Shown here: positions 45,552 to 55,388 of the stretch, piece after piece
How positions within the stretch are numbered: position 1 is the stretch's first letter
How the letters are laid out: the number at the start of each line of letters is the position of its first letter
DNA from: Streptomyces sp. NBC_01255
GTDB lineage: Bacteria; Actinomycetota; Actinomycetes; Streptomycetales; Streptomycetaceae
Reading direction: 5' to 3'
DNA length: 64,000 nucleotides
Assembly (NCBI RefSeq): GCF_036226445.1
Contig: NZ_CP108474.1
Coordinates: 6,572,001-6,636,000, forward strand
Made by a program: the position numbers and the translations under genes
Notes under the pieces: model-generated
The model's database searches: none
What the model saw: the letters and a program-made list of their open reading frames with translations, nothing else
Told to the model about the DNA's origin: nothing

Positions 45552-47435
45552 ATGACGGCCGAGCTGGTCCGGGGGCAGAACCACCCCCTGCCCGACACCC
45601 GACTGGAGATCAGGGTGTCGGCCGGTCACCCGGTCGTCGCCGGAGCCGCCCTCGGCGACGAGCGGGGCAGGGTCCCGGGCGTGGAGTGGGTCGCCCACCC
45701 CGTCGCCCCCTCGCTCCCCGGTGTGGACGTCCCCCGGCAGGCCGCGGCCGACCAGCGCCTCGCCGTCGACCTGGCGGCGGTCCCGGACGCCGTCCACCGT
45801 GTCTCCGTCCTCCTGGCGCTGCCCGTGGGCGTCGGCGGACCGACCTCCTTCGGGAAGGCCGCCGCCCCCTTCGTCGCCGTCGCCGGACCCGACGGCACCG
45901 AGATCGCCAGCTACACGATCACCGGGCTCGACAGCGAGTCCGCCGTCGTCGCCCTGGAGCTGTACCGCCGCCAGGGCGCCTGGAAGGTCCGCGCCATGGG
46001 CCAGGGGTACGAGGGCGGTCTCGCCGCCCTCCTCGGCGACCAGGGCCTGGAGCGCCCCGCCGACCTGGCCGCGTCGATCCTGGAGTCGGAGCGGGCCCGC
46101 CACGCACCGCTGCCCGACCCCGCTCCCGCCACGGCCACGCACCCGGAGTCGGCCCCTGCCGCCGAGTCCACCCCGGCCGAGCACCGGACCGCGCCGACAG
46201 CCGGCGGCCCGATCAGCTACGCCCACCCCCGGCGCCGGACCACCACCCCGGAGCCCGCACCGGCCCCGGCCCCGCAGGGTTCGCAGGCCCCGCAGGGTCC
46301 GGCCGTTCCCGTCGCCGGGGACGCGGCCGGCTGGTCCATGGACGAGCGCCTGTACAACCAGGTGTGGGGGATGTTCGAGGACCTGGCCCGTACCGCCGCC
46401 GCCTACCGCAGTGCCTGCGACTTCGCGGAGTCCCGGCTCGACCGGGAGCTCGACGAGGTGCTCTCCGACTACCGCGCCCGTGGCGGGGGCGCGAACGACG
46501 CCGCGCGGGCAGCCGCCCGCGCCCGCCACGACGAGCTCGTGGAGCGGGCCCAGGAGGTCCTGGACCGGGACCTCGCCCAGCTCGCCGTCGAGTCCGAGGT
46601 CGTCGAACCGGCCCTGCCGCCCGCCTACGCCCGCTGGGACAACCCGGTCTGGCACGGCTACCGCCCGCCGGCGGAGGAGCCGATGGCCGTGCGCCTGGGC
46701 GACCTCCACCTCCCCGAGCGCGCCGAGCTGCGGATCCCGATGCTCGTCAGGCTCCCGATGGAGCGCGGGCTCTGGGTGGACAGCGGGCGCGGCCGCTCGG
46801 AGGCGGCCGGCCTCCTCGACGAGACCGAGCTGAGACGGCTCGCCCTCGACAGCGCGGTCGCGCACGCGGCCCGGCTGCTCGCCGTCCACCCGGCGGGCGG
46901 GTTCGCGGTCCACGTCGTCGACGCGGCGGGTGCCGGCGCAGCCGCGCTCGCGCCGCTCGTGGACACCGGTGTGCTCGCCGCCCCGCCCGCCCGGGGCGCG
47001 GCCGGCGTCTCGGCGGTGCTGGAGCAGCTCACGGAGCGGGTCGACCTCCTCCAGATGGCCCTGCGGAACGGCGCCGTCGACGCGCTGCCGCCCGGCCTGG
47101 ACGCGGCCCGGCAGCTCCTGATCGTGCACGACTTCCCGCACGGCTTCGACGACCGGGCGGTCACCCGGCTCCGGTACCTGGCCGACGAGGGCCCCGGGGT
47201 CGGCGTCCATCTGCTGATGGTGGCCGACCGGGCGGACGCCTCCGCGTACGGACCGGTGCTCGACCCCCTCTGGCGTTCGCTGCTGCGGCTCACCCCCGTC
47301 CCCGACGACCACCTCGCCGATCCGTGGGTCGGTCACGCGTGGTCGTACGAGCCCCCGATGCTGCCGCCGGGCAGCCGGATCCTCCGGCAGGTCCTCGCGC
47401 AGGTCGCGGACGCCCGTCCGGCAAAGCGGCCCTGA
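45552..47435 (+). CDS. TerD-domain fusion protein with large C-terminal domain
   Basis: A 627-residue protein. Residues 1-175 are a TerD-like beta-sandwich (LAVDLAAVPDAVHRVSVLLALPVG, IASYTITGLDSESAVVALELYRRQGAWKVRAMGQGYEGGL). A Pro/Ala-rich linker (about 180-260) follows, then a helical segment and a C-terminal part (about 370-627; VRLGDLHLPERAELRIPMLVRLPMERGLWVDSG, RQLLIVHDFPHGF) that resembles the beta-rich core of FtsK-type ATPases but without a Walker A motif. It could be a stress-linked scaffold. The neighbouring terD and terC genes support a role in the same response. Confidence 0.8.
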   Translation: MTAELVRGQNHPLPDTRLEIRVSAGHPVVAGAALGDERGRVPGVEWVAHPVAPSLPGVDVPRQAAADQRLAVDLAAVPDAVHRVSVLLALPVGVGGPTSFGKAAAPFVAVAGPDGTEIASYTITGLDSESAVVALELYRRQGAWKVRAMGQGYEGGLAALLGDQGLERPADLAASILESERARHAPLPDPAPATATHPESAPAAESTPAEHRTAPTAGGPISYAHPRRRTTTPEPAPAPAPQGSQAPQGPAVPVAGDAAGWSMDERLYNQVWGMFEDLARTAAAYRSACDFAESRLDRELDEVLSDYRARGGGANDAARAAARARHDELVERAQEVLDRDLAQLAVESEVVEPALPPAYARWDNPVWHGYRPPAEEPMAVRLGDLHLPERAELRIPMLVRLPMERGLWVDSGRGRSEAAGLLDETELRRLALDSAVAHAARLLAVHPAGGFAVHVVDAAGAGAAALAPLVDTGVLAAPPARGAAGVSAVLEQLTERVDLLQMALRNGAVDALPPGLDAARQLLIVHDFPHGFDDRAVTRLRYLADEGPGVGVHLLMVADRADASAYGPVLDPLWRSLLRLTPVPDDHLADPWVGHAWSYEPPMLPPGSRILRQVLAQVADARPAKRP

Positions 47436-47466
47436 CCTGGTCTCTTGGCGGCTCTTTACCCTGCGC

Positions 47467-47496
47467 TTTACCTTCTCTTGGGTTTTCGGGTAGTGT
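47467..47496 (+). promoter_or_regulatory. terC promoter (TTTACC-N18-TAGTGT)
   Basis: TTTACC (47467-47472) and TAGTGT (47491-47496) with 18 bases between them are placed so that transcription would begin just before the riboswitch aptamer. Confidence 0.55.
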
Positions 47497-47502
47497 TCAT
47501 GG

Positions 47503-47623
47503 CGCGGAGGGGAGTACTCCCCATGCGCGGCGTACCCGTCAATACGGACGGATCCTCAGCGATCCGATCCCGGGGCGTCGGCCCGACCGCGGTGTGAGCC
47601 GCTCGGGTGGAAGAGACCTCCGG
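47503..47623 (+). promoter_or_regulatory. yybP-ykoY-type (Mn2+) riboswitch
   Basis: The 5' strand CGGAGG followed by GGAGTA (47505-47516) pairs with CCTCCG of the 3' strand GAGACCTCCG (47613-47622). GGGGAGTA and GAGACC at the base of the paired stem are the hallmark of the Mn2+-sensing yybP-ykoY aptamer. The interior is GC-rich and can form the side helices. In other bacteria the class controls Mn2+ exporters, including TerC-family genes, turning expression on at high Mn2+. The GTG of terC lies 44 bases after the aptamer, so control of ribosome access or termination is possible. Confidence 0.8.
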
Positions 47624-47667
47624 CAGCGACGACGCTGATCAAGTAGCCGTACGACGCCGGAGGCGCA

Positions 47668-48693
47668 GTGGACGTTTCAATGACCCTGTGGGTGCTGACC
47701 ATTCTCGGTCTGGTCGCCCTCATCGGAGCCGACTTCTTCATCGGGCGGAAGCCTCATGACGTCTCGGTCAAGGAAGCCGGAATCTGGACGATCGTCTGGG
47801 TCGTGCTCGCCGTGCTCTTCGGAGTCGGCCTGCTCGTGTTCGGCAACAGCCAGGCGTCCGGGGAGTTCTTCGCCGGCTACGTCACCGAGAAATCGCTCAG
47901 TGTCGACAACCTCTTCGTCTTCATCCTGATCATGGCGAAGTTCTCGGTCCCCTCCCACCTCCAGCAGCGCGTGCTGCTCGTGGGTGTGGTGATCGCCCTG
48001 GTCCTCCGCACGATCTTCATCGTCGCGGGCGCCGCGGTCATCGCGAACTTCTCGTGGGTCTTCTACATCTTCGGCGCGTTCCTGATCTACACCGCCTGGA
48101 AGCTCATCCAGGAGGCGCGTGCCGACGAGGAAGAGGACGACTGGGAGGAGAATCGTCTCCTCAAGTCCGTCGAGAAGAAGTTCGGCGTCGCCGACAAGTA
48201 CCACGGCACCAAGCTCTTCATCCGCGTCAACGGCAAGCGCGTCCTGACCCCGCTGATGGTCGTCATGATCGCCATCGGCACCACGGACATCCTCTTCGCC
48301 CTCGACTCCATCCCGGCGATCTTCGGCCTGACCCAGGACCCGTACATCGTCTTCACCGCCAACGCCTTCGCCCTCATGGGCCTGCGGCAGCTGTACTTCC
48401 TGATCGGCGGCCTGCTCAAGAAGCTGGTCCACCTCAGCTACGGCCTGTCGGTGATCCTCGGCTTCATCGGCGTGAAGCTCGTCCTGCACGCCCTGCACGA
48501 GTCCGGGGTGCACGTCCCGGAGATCTCCATCGGGTTCTCGCTCGCGGTCATCGGCGGCGTCCTGGTCGTCACCACGATCACCAGCCTGATCGCCTCCAAG
48601 AAGCAGTCGGAGCGAGAGGCTGCCGAGGGCGTCACCGACACCAAGGGTGTCGAGGACGCGGACGGCGTCGAGAAGGACAGCATCGACGCCTGA
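47668..48693 (+). CDS. TerC-family integral membrane protein
   Basis: A 341-residue protein with about nine membrane helices and the family signatures EKSLSVDNLFVFILIM and GTTDILFALDSIPAIFGLTQDPYIVFTANAFALMGLRQLYFL, including the Asp residues thought to line a metal path. The tail is charged and disordered. TerC proteins export Mn2+ or support metallation of exported enzymes. GTG 47668 follows GGAGG. The Mn2+-type riboswitch in its leader strongly supports a manganese role here. Confidence 0.93.
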   Translation: MDVSMTLWVLTILGLVALIGADFFIGRKPHDVSVKEAGIWTIVWVVLAVLFGVGLLVFGNSQASGEFFAGYVTEKSLSVDNLFVFILIMAKFSVPSHLQQRVLLVGVVIALVLRTIFIVAGAAVIANFSWVFYIFGAFLIYTAWKLIQEARADEEEDDWEENRLLKSVEKKFGVADKYHGTKLFIRVNGKRVLTPLMVVMIAIGTTDILFALDSIPAIFGLTQDPYIVFTANAFALMGLRQLYFLIGGLLKKLVHLSYGLSVILGFIGVKLVLHALHESGVHVPEISIGFSLAVIGGVLVVTTITSLIASKKQSEREAAEGVTDTKGVEDADGVEKDSIDA

Positions 48694-48703
48694 CGCGTCA
48701 CGC

Positions 48704-48751
48704 ACGGCGACGGCCGGCCAGGGGCACCCGCCCCCGGCCGGCCGTCGCCGT
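48704..48751. terminator. Bidirectional terminator, 16-bp perfect stem
   Basis: ACGGCGACGGCCGGCC and its complement pair perfectly and an inner GGGG/CCCC extends the stem. It lies between the convergent terC and MFS genes and can serve both. Confidence 0.9.
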
Positions 48752-48762
48752 TTCCCGCGCCG

Positions 48763-50121
48763 TCAGGCGGTCGCCGCCTCCGCCGCCTCCGCTGCCTCCG
48801 CCGCCTCGGACCGGTCCGGAAGGGTCTCCGGGAGGAGCGCGAAGCAGCCCAGGCTGATGAGGGCCACCACGGTCAGATAGGCCGCGACGCCCCAGGGCGG
48901 GCCCGAGCCGCCGTCCGAGAGGGTGGTGGCGACGATGGGCGTGAGGGCGCCGCCGAGGACGCCCGCGAGGTTGTAGCCGACGGCCGCGCCGGTGCAGCGG
49001 ACGCGGGGCTCGTAGAGCTCCGGGAGGTACGCGGCGATCACCGCGAACATCGTGATGAAGGCCAGCAGCGAGCCCAGGAAGCCGAGGAACATCAGGAACG
49101 GCTCCGCGGTGTGCAGCAGGGCCACCATCGGGAACATCCAGAGCGCGGAGGCCGCGCACCCCGCGAGGCACATCGGGCGGCGGCCCCAGCGGTCGGCGAG
49201 GAGGGCCATGAAGGGAGTGGCCGCGCCCTTGATCGCCACCGCGGCCATCACGCACGTCAGCATGACCGTGCTGCTCACCCCGAGCTGCTCCGTGCCGTAG
49301 GCCAGGGCCCAGGTGGAGACCGTGTAGAACACCGCGTACCCGACGGCGAGCGCCCCGGCCGTCAGCAGCACGAGCCGCCAGTGATCGCGGACGATCTCGG
49401 CCAGCGGGGCGCTCGCCCGCCGTCCCGACGCGGACAGCTCCTCGAACTGCGGGGTCTCCGCGAGAGAGGACCGCAGCAGCAGCCCGGCCGCCGCGAGGAC
49501 TCCCGCCGCCCAGAACGGCACCCGCCAGCCCCAGGACCGGAAGTCCGCGTCGCTCAGGCCCGCCGTGAGCGCCAGCATCACCCCGTTCGCGAGGAGGAAG
49601 CCGACCGCCGGGCCGATCTGCGGGAAGCTCGCCCACAGCGCGCGCCGGTTCGCCGGCGCGTGCTCGGCGGTGAGCAGGACGGCGCCGCCCCACTCGCCGC
49701 CGAGGCCGAGGCCCTGGAGGAACCGGAGGGTCAGCAGGAGCAGCGGCGCGGCGATGCCGAGCGTCTCGTACGTGGGGACGCAGCCGACCGCGACGGTCGC
49801 ACAGCCGGTCAGGAGCAGCGAGGCGAAGAGGACCGGCCGGCGGCCGTACCGGTCGCCGACGTGCCCGAAGAGGACCGAGCCCAGGGGGCGGGCGACGAAG
49901 CCGATGGCGAAGGTGCCGAAGGCGGCCAGGGTCCCGGCGAGCGGGGAGAAGGTCGGGAAGAAGAGCGGCCCGAGGACGAGGGCGGCGGCGGTCCCGTAGA
50001 CGAAGAAGTCGAAGAACTCGATGGCGGTGCCGACGAGCGAGGCGGTGGCGAGCCGGAGCATCGAAGGAGGAGCGGGCGGAGCCGGGGGAGCGGTCGGCGA
50101 CGGAGAGTGACTGGGGCGCAT
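48763..50121 (-). CDS. MFS transporter, metabolite:H+ symporter (MHS) type
   Basis: A 452-residue, 12-helix carrier of the MHS subgroup (ShiA/ProP/KgtP relatives): ASLVGTAIEFFDFFVYGTAAALV at helix 1, GHVGDRYGRRPVL in loop 2-3, GLGLGGEWGGAVLLTAEHAP in helix 4-5 and LLADRWGRRPMCLAG in loop 8-9. It likely takes up an organic acid or betaine with protons; substrate unknown. The C-terminal tail is an (EAA)n repeat. Confidence 0.92.
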   Translation of the reverse strand: MRPSHSPSPTAPPAPPAPPSMLRLATASLVGTAIEFFDFFVYGTAAALVLGPLFFPTFSPLAGTLAAFGTFAIGFVARPLGSVLFGHVGDRYGRRPVLFASLLLTGCATVAVGCVPTYETLGIAAPLLLLTLRFLQGLGLGGEWGGAVLLTAEHAPANRRALWASFPQIGPAVGFLLANGVMLALTAGLSDADFRSWGWRVPFWAAGVLAAAGLLLRSSLAETPQFEELSASGRRASAPLAEIVRDHWRLVLLTAGALAVGYAVFYTVSTWALAYGTEQLGVSSTVMLTCVMAAVAIKGAATPFMALLADRWGRRPMCLAGCAASALWMFPMVALLHTAEPFLMFLGFLGSLLAFITMFAVIAAYLPELYEPRVRCTGAAVGYNLAGVLGGALTPIVATTLSDGGSGPPWGVAAYLTVVALISLGCFALLPETLPDRSEAAEAAEAAEAATA

Positions 50122-50211
50122 GTGGCGCCAACTACCCCGCGGCCGTCCGGGTTACGGGGGCGTACGGAAGCGCGCGGCCGGTGAGCCGCGCGCTGTCGGT
50201 GCGGCGGCGGC

Positions 50212-50868
50212 TCACCAGCCGCGCTCGCGCCACTCCGCGAGGTGCGGGCGCTCGTCACCGAGCGTGGTGTCCTTGCCGTGGCCCGGGTAGACCCAGGACT
50301 CGTCCGGCAGGGCGGCGAAGAGCTTGGTCTCCACGTCGTGGATCAGGCTCGCGAAGGCCTCCGGGTCCTTCCAGGTGTTGCCCACCCCGCCGGGGAAGAG
50401 GCAGTCGCCGGTGAAGACGTGCGGGTGGCCGTGCGGGTCGTCGTAGACGAGGGCGATCGAGCCGGGGGTGTGCCCGACCAGCCGGCGGGCGGTCAGCTCG
50501 ACCCGGCCCACCCGGACCGTGTCGCCGTCCTCGACCGGCACGTCGGTGGCGACCGGGATGCCCTCCGCGTCGTACGCCCCGGCGTAGGTCCGGGCACCGG
50601 TCGCGGCGACGACCTCCGCGAGGGCCTGCCAGTGGTCGCCGTGCCGGTGGGTGGTGACGACGGCCTTGATGCCGTCGTCACCGATCAGCGTGAGCAGTGT
50701 GTCGGCGTCGTTGGCCGCATCGATCAGCAGCTGTTCGCCGGTCGCCCGGCAGCGCAGCAGGTACGCGTTGTTGTCCATCGGGCCGACCGAGACCTTCGAG
50801 ATCATCAGGTCCGTCAGCTCGTGCACGTCCGCCGGTCCGCCGACCTTCACACTTCCGCTGTACGTCAT
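50212..50868 (-). CDS. MBL-fold metallohydrolase (glyoxalase II-like)
   Basis: A 218-residue metallo-beta-lactamase-fold enzyme. THRHGDHW (His74, His76, Asp78, His79) binds the metals; LVGHTPGSIALVYDD, FTGDCLFPGGVGNT and YPGHGKDT supply the remaining ligands. It is closest in form to hydroxyacylglutathione-hydrolase-like enzymes; since actinobacteria use mycothiol, a mycothiol thioester is a fair guess. It lies downstream of a mycothiol-dependent enzyme gene on the same strand, 38 bases away. Confidence 0.88.
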   Translation of the reverse strand: MTYSGSVKVGGPADVHELTDLMISKVSVGPMDNNAYLLRCRATGEQLLIDAANDADTLLTLIGDDGIKAVVTTHRHGDHWQALAEVVAATGARTYAGAYDAEGIPVATDVPVEDGDTVRVGRVELTARRLVGHTPGSIALVYDDPHGHPHVFTGDCLFPGGVGNTWKDPEAFASLIHDVETKLFAALPDESWVYPGHGKDTTLGDERPHLAEWRERGW

Positions 50869-50906
50869 GGGCTCAGCCTAGCTCCGCCCACCGACAACAG
50901 AGGGGG

Positions 50907-51596
50907 CTACAGCGCCGGGAGCTCCGGGAGCGGGCCGCCCTCGGTCTTGAGGGCGGAGCCGTCGCGGCGGCCGGCGAGCCAGCCGAGGAGCTCGGGGGCG
51001 GGGCCGGTCACGGTGACCTCGGCGCCCTCGCCGGAACCGGTGGTCCAGGTGCCCGTGCCCGCCGTCGCCACGATCCGGGTCGGCGGCACGGTCGCGTTGC
51101 CCGTGAAGCGCTCCGCGAGGAAGTCGATCTCCCGCTGGACGAACTCCTCGGGCAGGTCCTCCAGCTCGTAGCCGACGCCCAGGTCGACGTGGTGCAGGGC
51201 CACCTCCACCCAGCGGCGGAAGGGGATCCGGGAGGCGCTGTCCGTGACGCCGTTGCGGAGCTCGACGGTGCGGCTCCAGTCGGCGGGCTCGGCGCCGGCG
51301 GCCTGGAAGCCGTCGCCGCTCTCGCGCAGGTCGGCGAGCTGGACGGCGAGGGGGCGGCCCGCGTCGCGCTCGATGTCGGCGTCGCGGGTCGCGGCGTCCG
51401 CGTACATGGGACGGCCCTGGAGGACGTTCACCAGAGCGTCGGCGTTCCGGGCGATGTGGGCCAGTACATGGCCGCGCGTCCAGCCGGGAAGCCGTGACGG
51501 CTCGGCCGTCGCCGCGTTGTCCCAGGAGGCGGCTGCGTCCAGCAGCCGGTCGGTCGCTGCTTTGACAGAGGCGAGATCACGTTCGTGGTCGATCAT
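50907..51596 (-). CDS. Mycothiol-dependent maleylpyruvate isomerase-family protein
   Basis: A 229-residue DinB-fold protein of the mycothiol-dependent MDMPI family. Signature: [25 protein letters not shown] with the metal His, then [26 protein letters not shown] with HHVD. It may isomerise maleylpyruvate or act as a thiol transferase. ATG 51596 is preferred over an upstream start at 51695. Probably co-transcribed with the MBL hydrolase gene. Confidence 0.88.
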   Translation of the reverse strand: MIDHERDLASVKAATDRLLDAAASWDNAATAEPSRLPGWTRGHVLAHIARNADALVNVLQGRPMYADAATRDADIERDAGRPLAVQLADLRESGDGFQAAGAEPADWSRTVELRNGVTDSASRIPFRRWVEVALHHVDLGVGYELEDLPEEFVQREIDFLAERFTGNATVPPTRIVATAGTGTWTTGSGEGAEVTVTGPAPELLGWLAGRRDGSALKTEGGPLPELPAL

Positions 51597-51752
51597 GGCG
51601 CCGACCCTAGCGCCGCCACTCGTTCGGGTGAAGCGGTCTCCACGAGGCCGGAAATCGAATGTGCGTGCTATAGGCTCGACGGAAGCATCCGGCATCCTTG
51701 GTTGTTGGGTGTGTCAGGCACATCCGCTCTCTCAAGAAAGGTGCGGACCGGC

Positions 51753-54700
51753 GTGACCGACCGTCTCATCGTTCGTGGCGCTCGCGAGCACAATCTCAAG
51801 AACGTCTCGCTCGACCTCCCGCGTGACTCCCTCATCGTCTTCACCGGGCTCTCGGGATCGGGCAAGTCCTCCCTCGCGTTCGACACGATCTTCGCCGAGG
51901 GGCAGCGCCGGTACGTCGAGTCGCTCTCCTCCTACGCCCGGCAGTTCCTCGGCCAGATGGACAAGCCGGACGTCGACTTCATCGAAGGTCTGTCGCCCGC
52001 CGTCTCCATCGACCAGAAGTCGACCTCGCGCAACCCGCGCTCGACGGTCGGCACCATCACGGAGGTCTACGACTACCTCCGCCTGCTCTTCGCCCGCATC
52101 GGCAAGCCGCACTGTCCCGAGTGCCGCCGGCCGATCTCCCGCCAGTCGCCGCAGGCCATCGTCGACAAGGTCCTGGAGCTCCCCGAGGGCAGCCGCTTCC
52201 AGGTCCTCTCGCCGCTCGTGCGCGAGCGGAAGGGCGAGTTCGTCGACCTCTTCGCCGACCTCCAGACCAAGGGCTACAGCCGTGCCCGGGTCGACGGCGT
52301 GACCATTCAGCTGAGCGAGCCGCCGACGCTGAAGAAGCAGGAGAAGCACACGATCGAGGTGGTCGTCGACCGCCTCACCGTGAAGGACAGTGCCAAGCGC
52401 CGGCTCACCGACTCCGTCGAGACCGCGCTCGGACTCTCCGGCGGCATGGTCGTGCTCGACTTCGTCGACCTCCCCGAGGACGACCCCGAGCGCGAGCGGA
52501 TGTACTCGGAGCACCTCTACTGCCCGTACGACGACCTGTCGTTCGAGGAGCTGGAGCCGCGCTCCTTCTCCTTCAACTCGCCCTTCGGGGCCTGCCCCGA
52601 CTGCACCGGCATCGGCACGCGCATGGAGGTCGACCCCGAGCTGATCGTCCCGGACGAGGACAAGTCGCTCGACGAGGGGGCCATCCACCCCTGGTCGCAC
52701 GGCCACACCAAGGAGTACTTCGGCCGGCTCATCGGCGGTCTCGCCCAGGCCCTCGGCTTCCGCACGGACCTCCCGTACGCGGGGCTGCCGCAGCGCGCCA
52801 AGAAGGCCCTGATGCACGGCCACAAGACCCAGGTCGAGGTCCGCTACCGCAACCGGTACGGGCGGGAGCGGGCGTACACCACCCCGGCCTTCGAGGGCGC
52901 CGTCTCCTTCGTCAAGCGGCGGCACAGCGAGGCCGAGAGCGACTCCAGCCGCGAGCGCTTCGAGGGCTACATGCGCGAGGTGCCCTGCCCCACCTGTGAG
53001 GGCACCCGCCTCAAGCCGATCGTCCTCGCGGTCACGGTCATGGACCGGTCCATCGCCGAGGTCTCCGCGATGTCCATCAGCGACTGCGCCGAGTTCCTCT
53101 CCCGGCTGACCCTCAACGACCGAGACAAGAAGATCGCCGAGCGGGTCCTCAAGGAGGTCAACGAGCGGCTGCGCTTCCTCGTCGACGTCGGCCTCGACTA
53201 CCTCTCCCTCAACCGGGCCGCCGGCACGCTCTCCGGCGGCGAGGCCCAGCGCATCCGGCTCGCCACCCAGATCGGCTCCGGCCTCGTCGGCGTGCTGTAC
53301 GTGCTCGACGAGCCGTCCATCGGCCTGCACCAGCGCGACAACCACCGGCTCATCGAGACCCTGGTCCGGCTCCGCGACATGGGGAACACGCTCATCGTCG
53401 TCGAGCACGACGAGGACACCATCAAGGTCGCGGACTGGGTCGTCGACATCGGCCCCGGCGCCGGCGAGCACGGCGGCAAGGTCGTCCACTCCGGTCCCCT
53501 GAAGGAGCTCCTCGCCAACGAGGAGTCGATCACCGGGCAGTACCTGTCCGGCCGCAGGGCGATCCCCACCCCGGACATCCGCCGCCCCGTGGACCCGGGC
53601 CGACGGCTCACCGTGCACGGTGCCCGCGAGAACAACCTGCAGGACATCGACGTCTCCTTCCCGCTGGGCGTCCTCACGGCCGTCACGGGCGTCTCCGGCT
53701 CCGGCAAGTCGACCCTGGTCAACGACATCCTCTACACCCACCTGGCGCGCGAGCTGAACGGCGCCAAGTCGGTGCCCGGCCGTCACACGCGCGTGGACGG
53801 CGACGACCTCGTCGACAAGGTCGTGCACGTCGACCAGTCGCCGATCGGCCGCACCCCGCGGTCGAACCCGGCGACCTACACCGGCGTCTTCGACCACGTC
53901 CGCAAGCTCTTCGCCGAGACGATGGAGGCCAAGGTCCGGGGCTACCTGCCCGGCCGGTTCTCCTTCAACGTCAAGGGCGGCCGCTGCGAGAACTGCTCCG
54001 GCGACGGCACGATCAAGATCGAGATGAACTTCCTCCCGGACGTCTACGTCCCGTGCGAGGTCTGCCACGGCGACCGGTACAACCGGGAGACCCTGGAGGT
54101 CCACTACAAGGGCAAGTCCATCGCCGAGGTCCTGAACATGCCGATCGAGGAGGCCCTCGGCTTCTTCGAGGCCGTCCCGACCATCGCCCGCCACCTGCGC
54201 ACGCTCAACGAGGTCGGCCTCGGGTACGTCCGGCTCGGACAGTCGGCGCCGACGCTCTCGGGCGGCGAGGCGCAGCGCGTGAAGCTCGCCTCCGAGCTCC
54301 AGAAGCGCTCGACGGGCCGCACCGTCTACGTCCTGGACGAGCCGACCACGGGTCTGCACTTCGAGGACATCTCGAAGCTGATCACGGTCCTCTCCGGCCT
54401 GGTCGACAAGGGGAACTCGGTGATCGTCATCGAGCACAACCTCGATGTCATCAAGACCGCGGACTGGCTCATCGACATGGGTCCCGAGGGTGGCAACGGC
54501 GGCGGCCTGGTCGTCGCCGAGGGCACGCCCGAGGAGGTCGCCTCGGTGTCGACCAGCCACACCGGCAAGTTCCTCCGCGAGATCCTCGGCGCGGACCGGA
54601 TCAGCGACGCGGGCGGGACCGTCCCGGCGGCGCGCGGAGCGAAGAAGGCGGCGGCCAAGAAGGCCCCCGCCAAGAAGTCCGCCGCCCCGGCGAAGAAGAC

Positions 54701-54824
54701 GGCCACCAAGGCGGCGGCGAAGGCCACCGCCACGAAGGCCACCGCCACGAAGGCCACCGCCACGAAGGCCGCGGCCACGAAGGCCACCGCCACGAAGGCG
54801 ACGGCCCGAGCCCGCAAGGCCTGA
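51753..54824 (+). CDS. uvrA: Excinuclease ABC subunit A, with basic C-terminal tail
   Basis: A 1023-residue lesion-recognising ABC ATPase. Walker A motifs are [14 protein letters not shown] (near residue 31) and [14 protein letters not shown] (near 645); the matching signatures are [16 protein letters not shown] and [16 protein letters not shown]. Zinc modules include [23 protein letters not shown] and CENCSGDG...CEVCHG. The normal end EILGADRI (near 949) is followed by an unusual 64-residue Lys/Ala/Thr tail (from residue 960) coded partly by five 15-bp repeats (54720-54794). The tail resembles those of actinobacterial HupS and topoisomerase I. GTG 51753 begins exactly at the family start, [17 protein letters not shown]. 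Confidence 0.97.
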   Translation: MTDRLIVRGAREHNLKNVSLDLPRDSLIVFTGLSGSGKSSLAFDTIFAEGQRRYVESLSSYARQFLGQMDKPDVDFIEGLSPAVSIDQKSTSRNPRSTVGTITEVYDYLRLLFARIGKPHCPECRRPISRQSPQAIVDKVLELPEGSRFQVLSPLVRERKGEFVDLFADLQTKGYSRARVDGVTIQLSEPPTLKKQEKHTIEVVVDRLTVKDSAKRRLTDSVETALGLSGGMVVLDFVDLPEDDPERERMYSEHLYCPYDDLSFEELEPRSFSFNSPFGACPDCTGIGTRMEVDPELIVPDEDKSLDEGAIHPWSHGHTKEYFGRLIGGLAQALGFRTDLPYAGLPQRAKKALMHGHKTQVEVRYRNRYGRERAYTTPAFEGAVSFVKRRHSEAESDSSRERFEGYMREVPCPTCEGTRLKPIVLAVTVMDRSIAEVSAMSISDCAEFLSRLTLNDRDKKIAERVLKEVNERLRFLVDVGLDYLSLNRAAGTLSGGEAQRIRLATQIGSGLVGVLYVLDEPSIGLHQRDNHRLIETLVRLRDMGNTLIVVEHDEDTIKVADWVVDIGPGAGEHGGKVVHSGPLKELLANEESITGQYLSGRRAIPTPDIRRPVDPGRRLTVHGARENNLQDIDVSFPLGVLTAVTGVSGSGKSTLVNDILYTHLARELNGAKSVPGRHTRVDGDDLVDKVVHVDQSPIGRTPRSNPATYTGVFDHVRKLFAETMEAKVRGYLPGRFSFNVKGGRCENCSGDGTIKIEMNFLPDVYVPCEVCHGDRYNRETLEVHYKGKSIAEVLNMPIEEALGFFEAVPTIARHLRTLNEVGLGYVRLGQSAPTLSGGEAQRVKLASELQKRSTGRTVYVLDEPTTGLHFEDISKLITVLSGLVDKGNSVIVIEHNLDVIKTADWLIDMGPEGGNGGGLVVAEGTPEEVASVSTSHTGKFLREILGADRISDAGGTVPAARGAKKAAAKKAPAKKSAAPAKKTATKAAAKATATKATATKATATKAAATKATATKATARARKA

Positions 54825-54828
54825 CGCG

Positions 54829-54858
54829 GAGGCGGGGCCCCACCCGGGGCCCCGCCTC
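54829..54858 (+). terminator. uvrA terminator
   Basis: GAGGCGGGGCCCC and its complement form a perfect 13-base stem with an ACCC loop, five bases after the uvrA stop codon. Confidence 0.9.
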
Positions 54859-54944
54859 ACGACAGGCCCGGGCGACAGCCCGCGGAAGCCCGCCGGTATC
54901 GTCGGTTCGGTCACGCCTTGCCCCGATCGCACCGTGGAGCGCTC

Positions 54945-55370
54945 ATGTCCGGCCAGTCCAGCCGCCGCACCGTACTGAAGAGTGCCGCCCTCGCCGGCGC
55001 CGCCGGGCTGGGAGTCGCCGCCTGCTCCACCGAGTCGAAGCTCGGCCACGCCGAGGTCCCGACCCCGACCGCCCCCGTCACCCTCGGGGCCCCGGACGAG
55101 ATCCCGGTCGGCGGCGCCAAGCTCTACCGCGAGCAGCGGGTCCTGGTGAGCTGCCCGGCCAAGGGCCAGTACAAGGCGTTCAGCGCCCAGTGCACCCACG
55201 CCGGCTGCGTCCTCGACAAGATCGAGAACAACGAGGGCAACTGCCCCTGCCACGGCAGCCGCTTCGACGTGACGACCGGCAAGGCACTCCAGGGCCCGGC
55301 CACGGTTCCGCTCCCCGCGGTCCCGGTCCGCGTCGAGAACGGCAAGCTGGTCGCCGGACCCGAGGCCTGA
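54945..55370 (+). CDS. Rieske [2Fe-2S] lipoprotein, Tat-exported
   Basis: A 141-residue protein. The N-terminus has a twin-arginine signal with lipobox (SSRRTVLKSAALAGAAGLGVAAC). The Rieske cluster is bound by CTHAGC (Cys83, His85) and CPCHGS (Cys100, His103); Cys88 and Cys102 can form the disulfide of high-potential clusters. An external electron carrier; its partner is not in the window. Folding before export explains use of the Tat route. It is convergent with the HTH gene, 18 bases apart. Confidence 0.92.
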   Translation: MSGQSSRRTVLKSAALAGAAGLGVAACSTESKLGHAEVPTPTAPVTLGAPDEIPVGGAKLYREQRVLVSCPAKGQYKAFSAQCTHAGCVLDKIENNEGNCPCHGSRFDVTTGKALQGPATVPLPAVPVRVENGKLVAGPEA

Positions 55371-55388
55371 GCCTCCGGCTCCCTCCCC

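Noticed and set aside
51597..51752. LexA (SOS) box ahead of uvrA
   Set aside because: No GAAC-N4-GTTC-type dyad is present; the same holds ahead of uvrB.
51732..55253. Open frame of about 1170 codons opposite uvrA
   Set aside because: Antisense shadow of uvrA; rich in Asp/Val/Leu/Gly runs, with no ribosome site or family.
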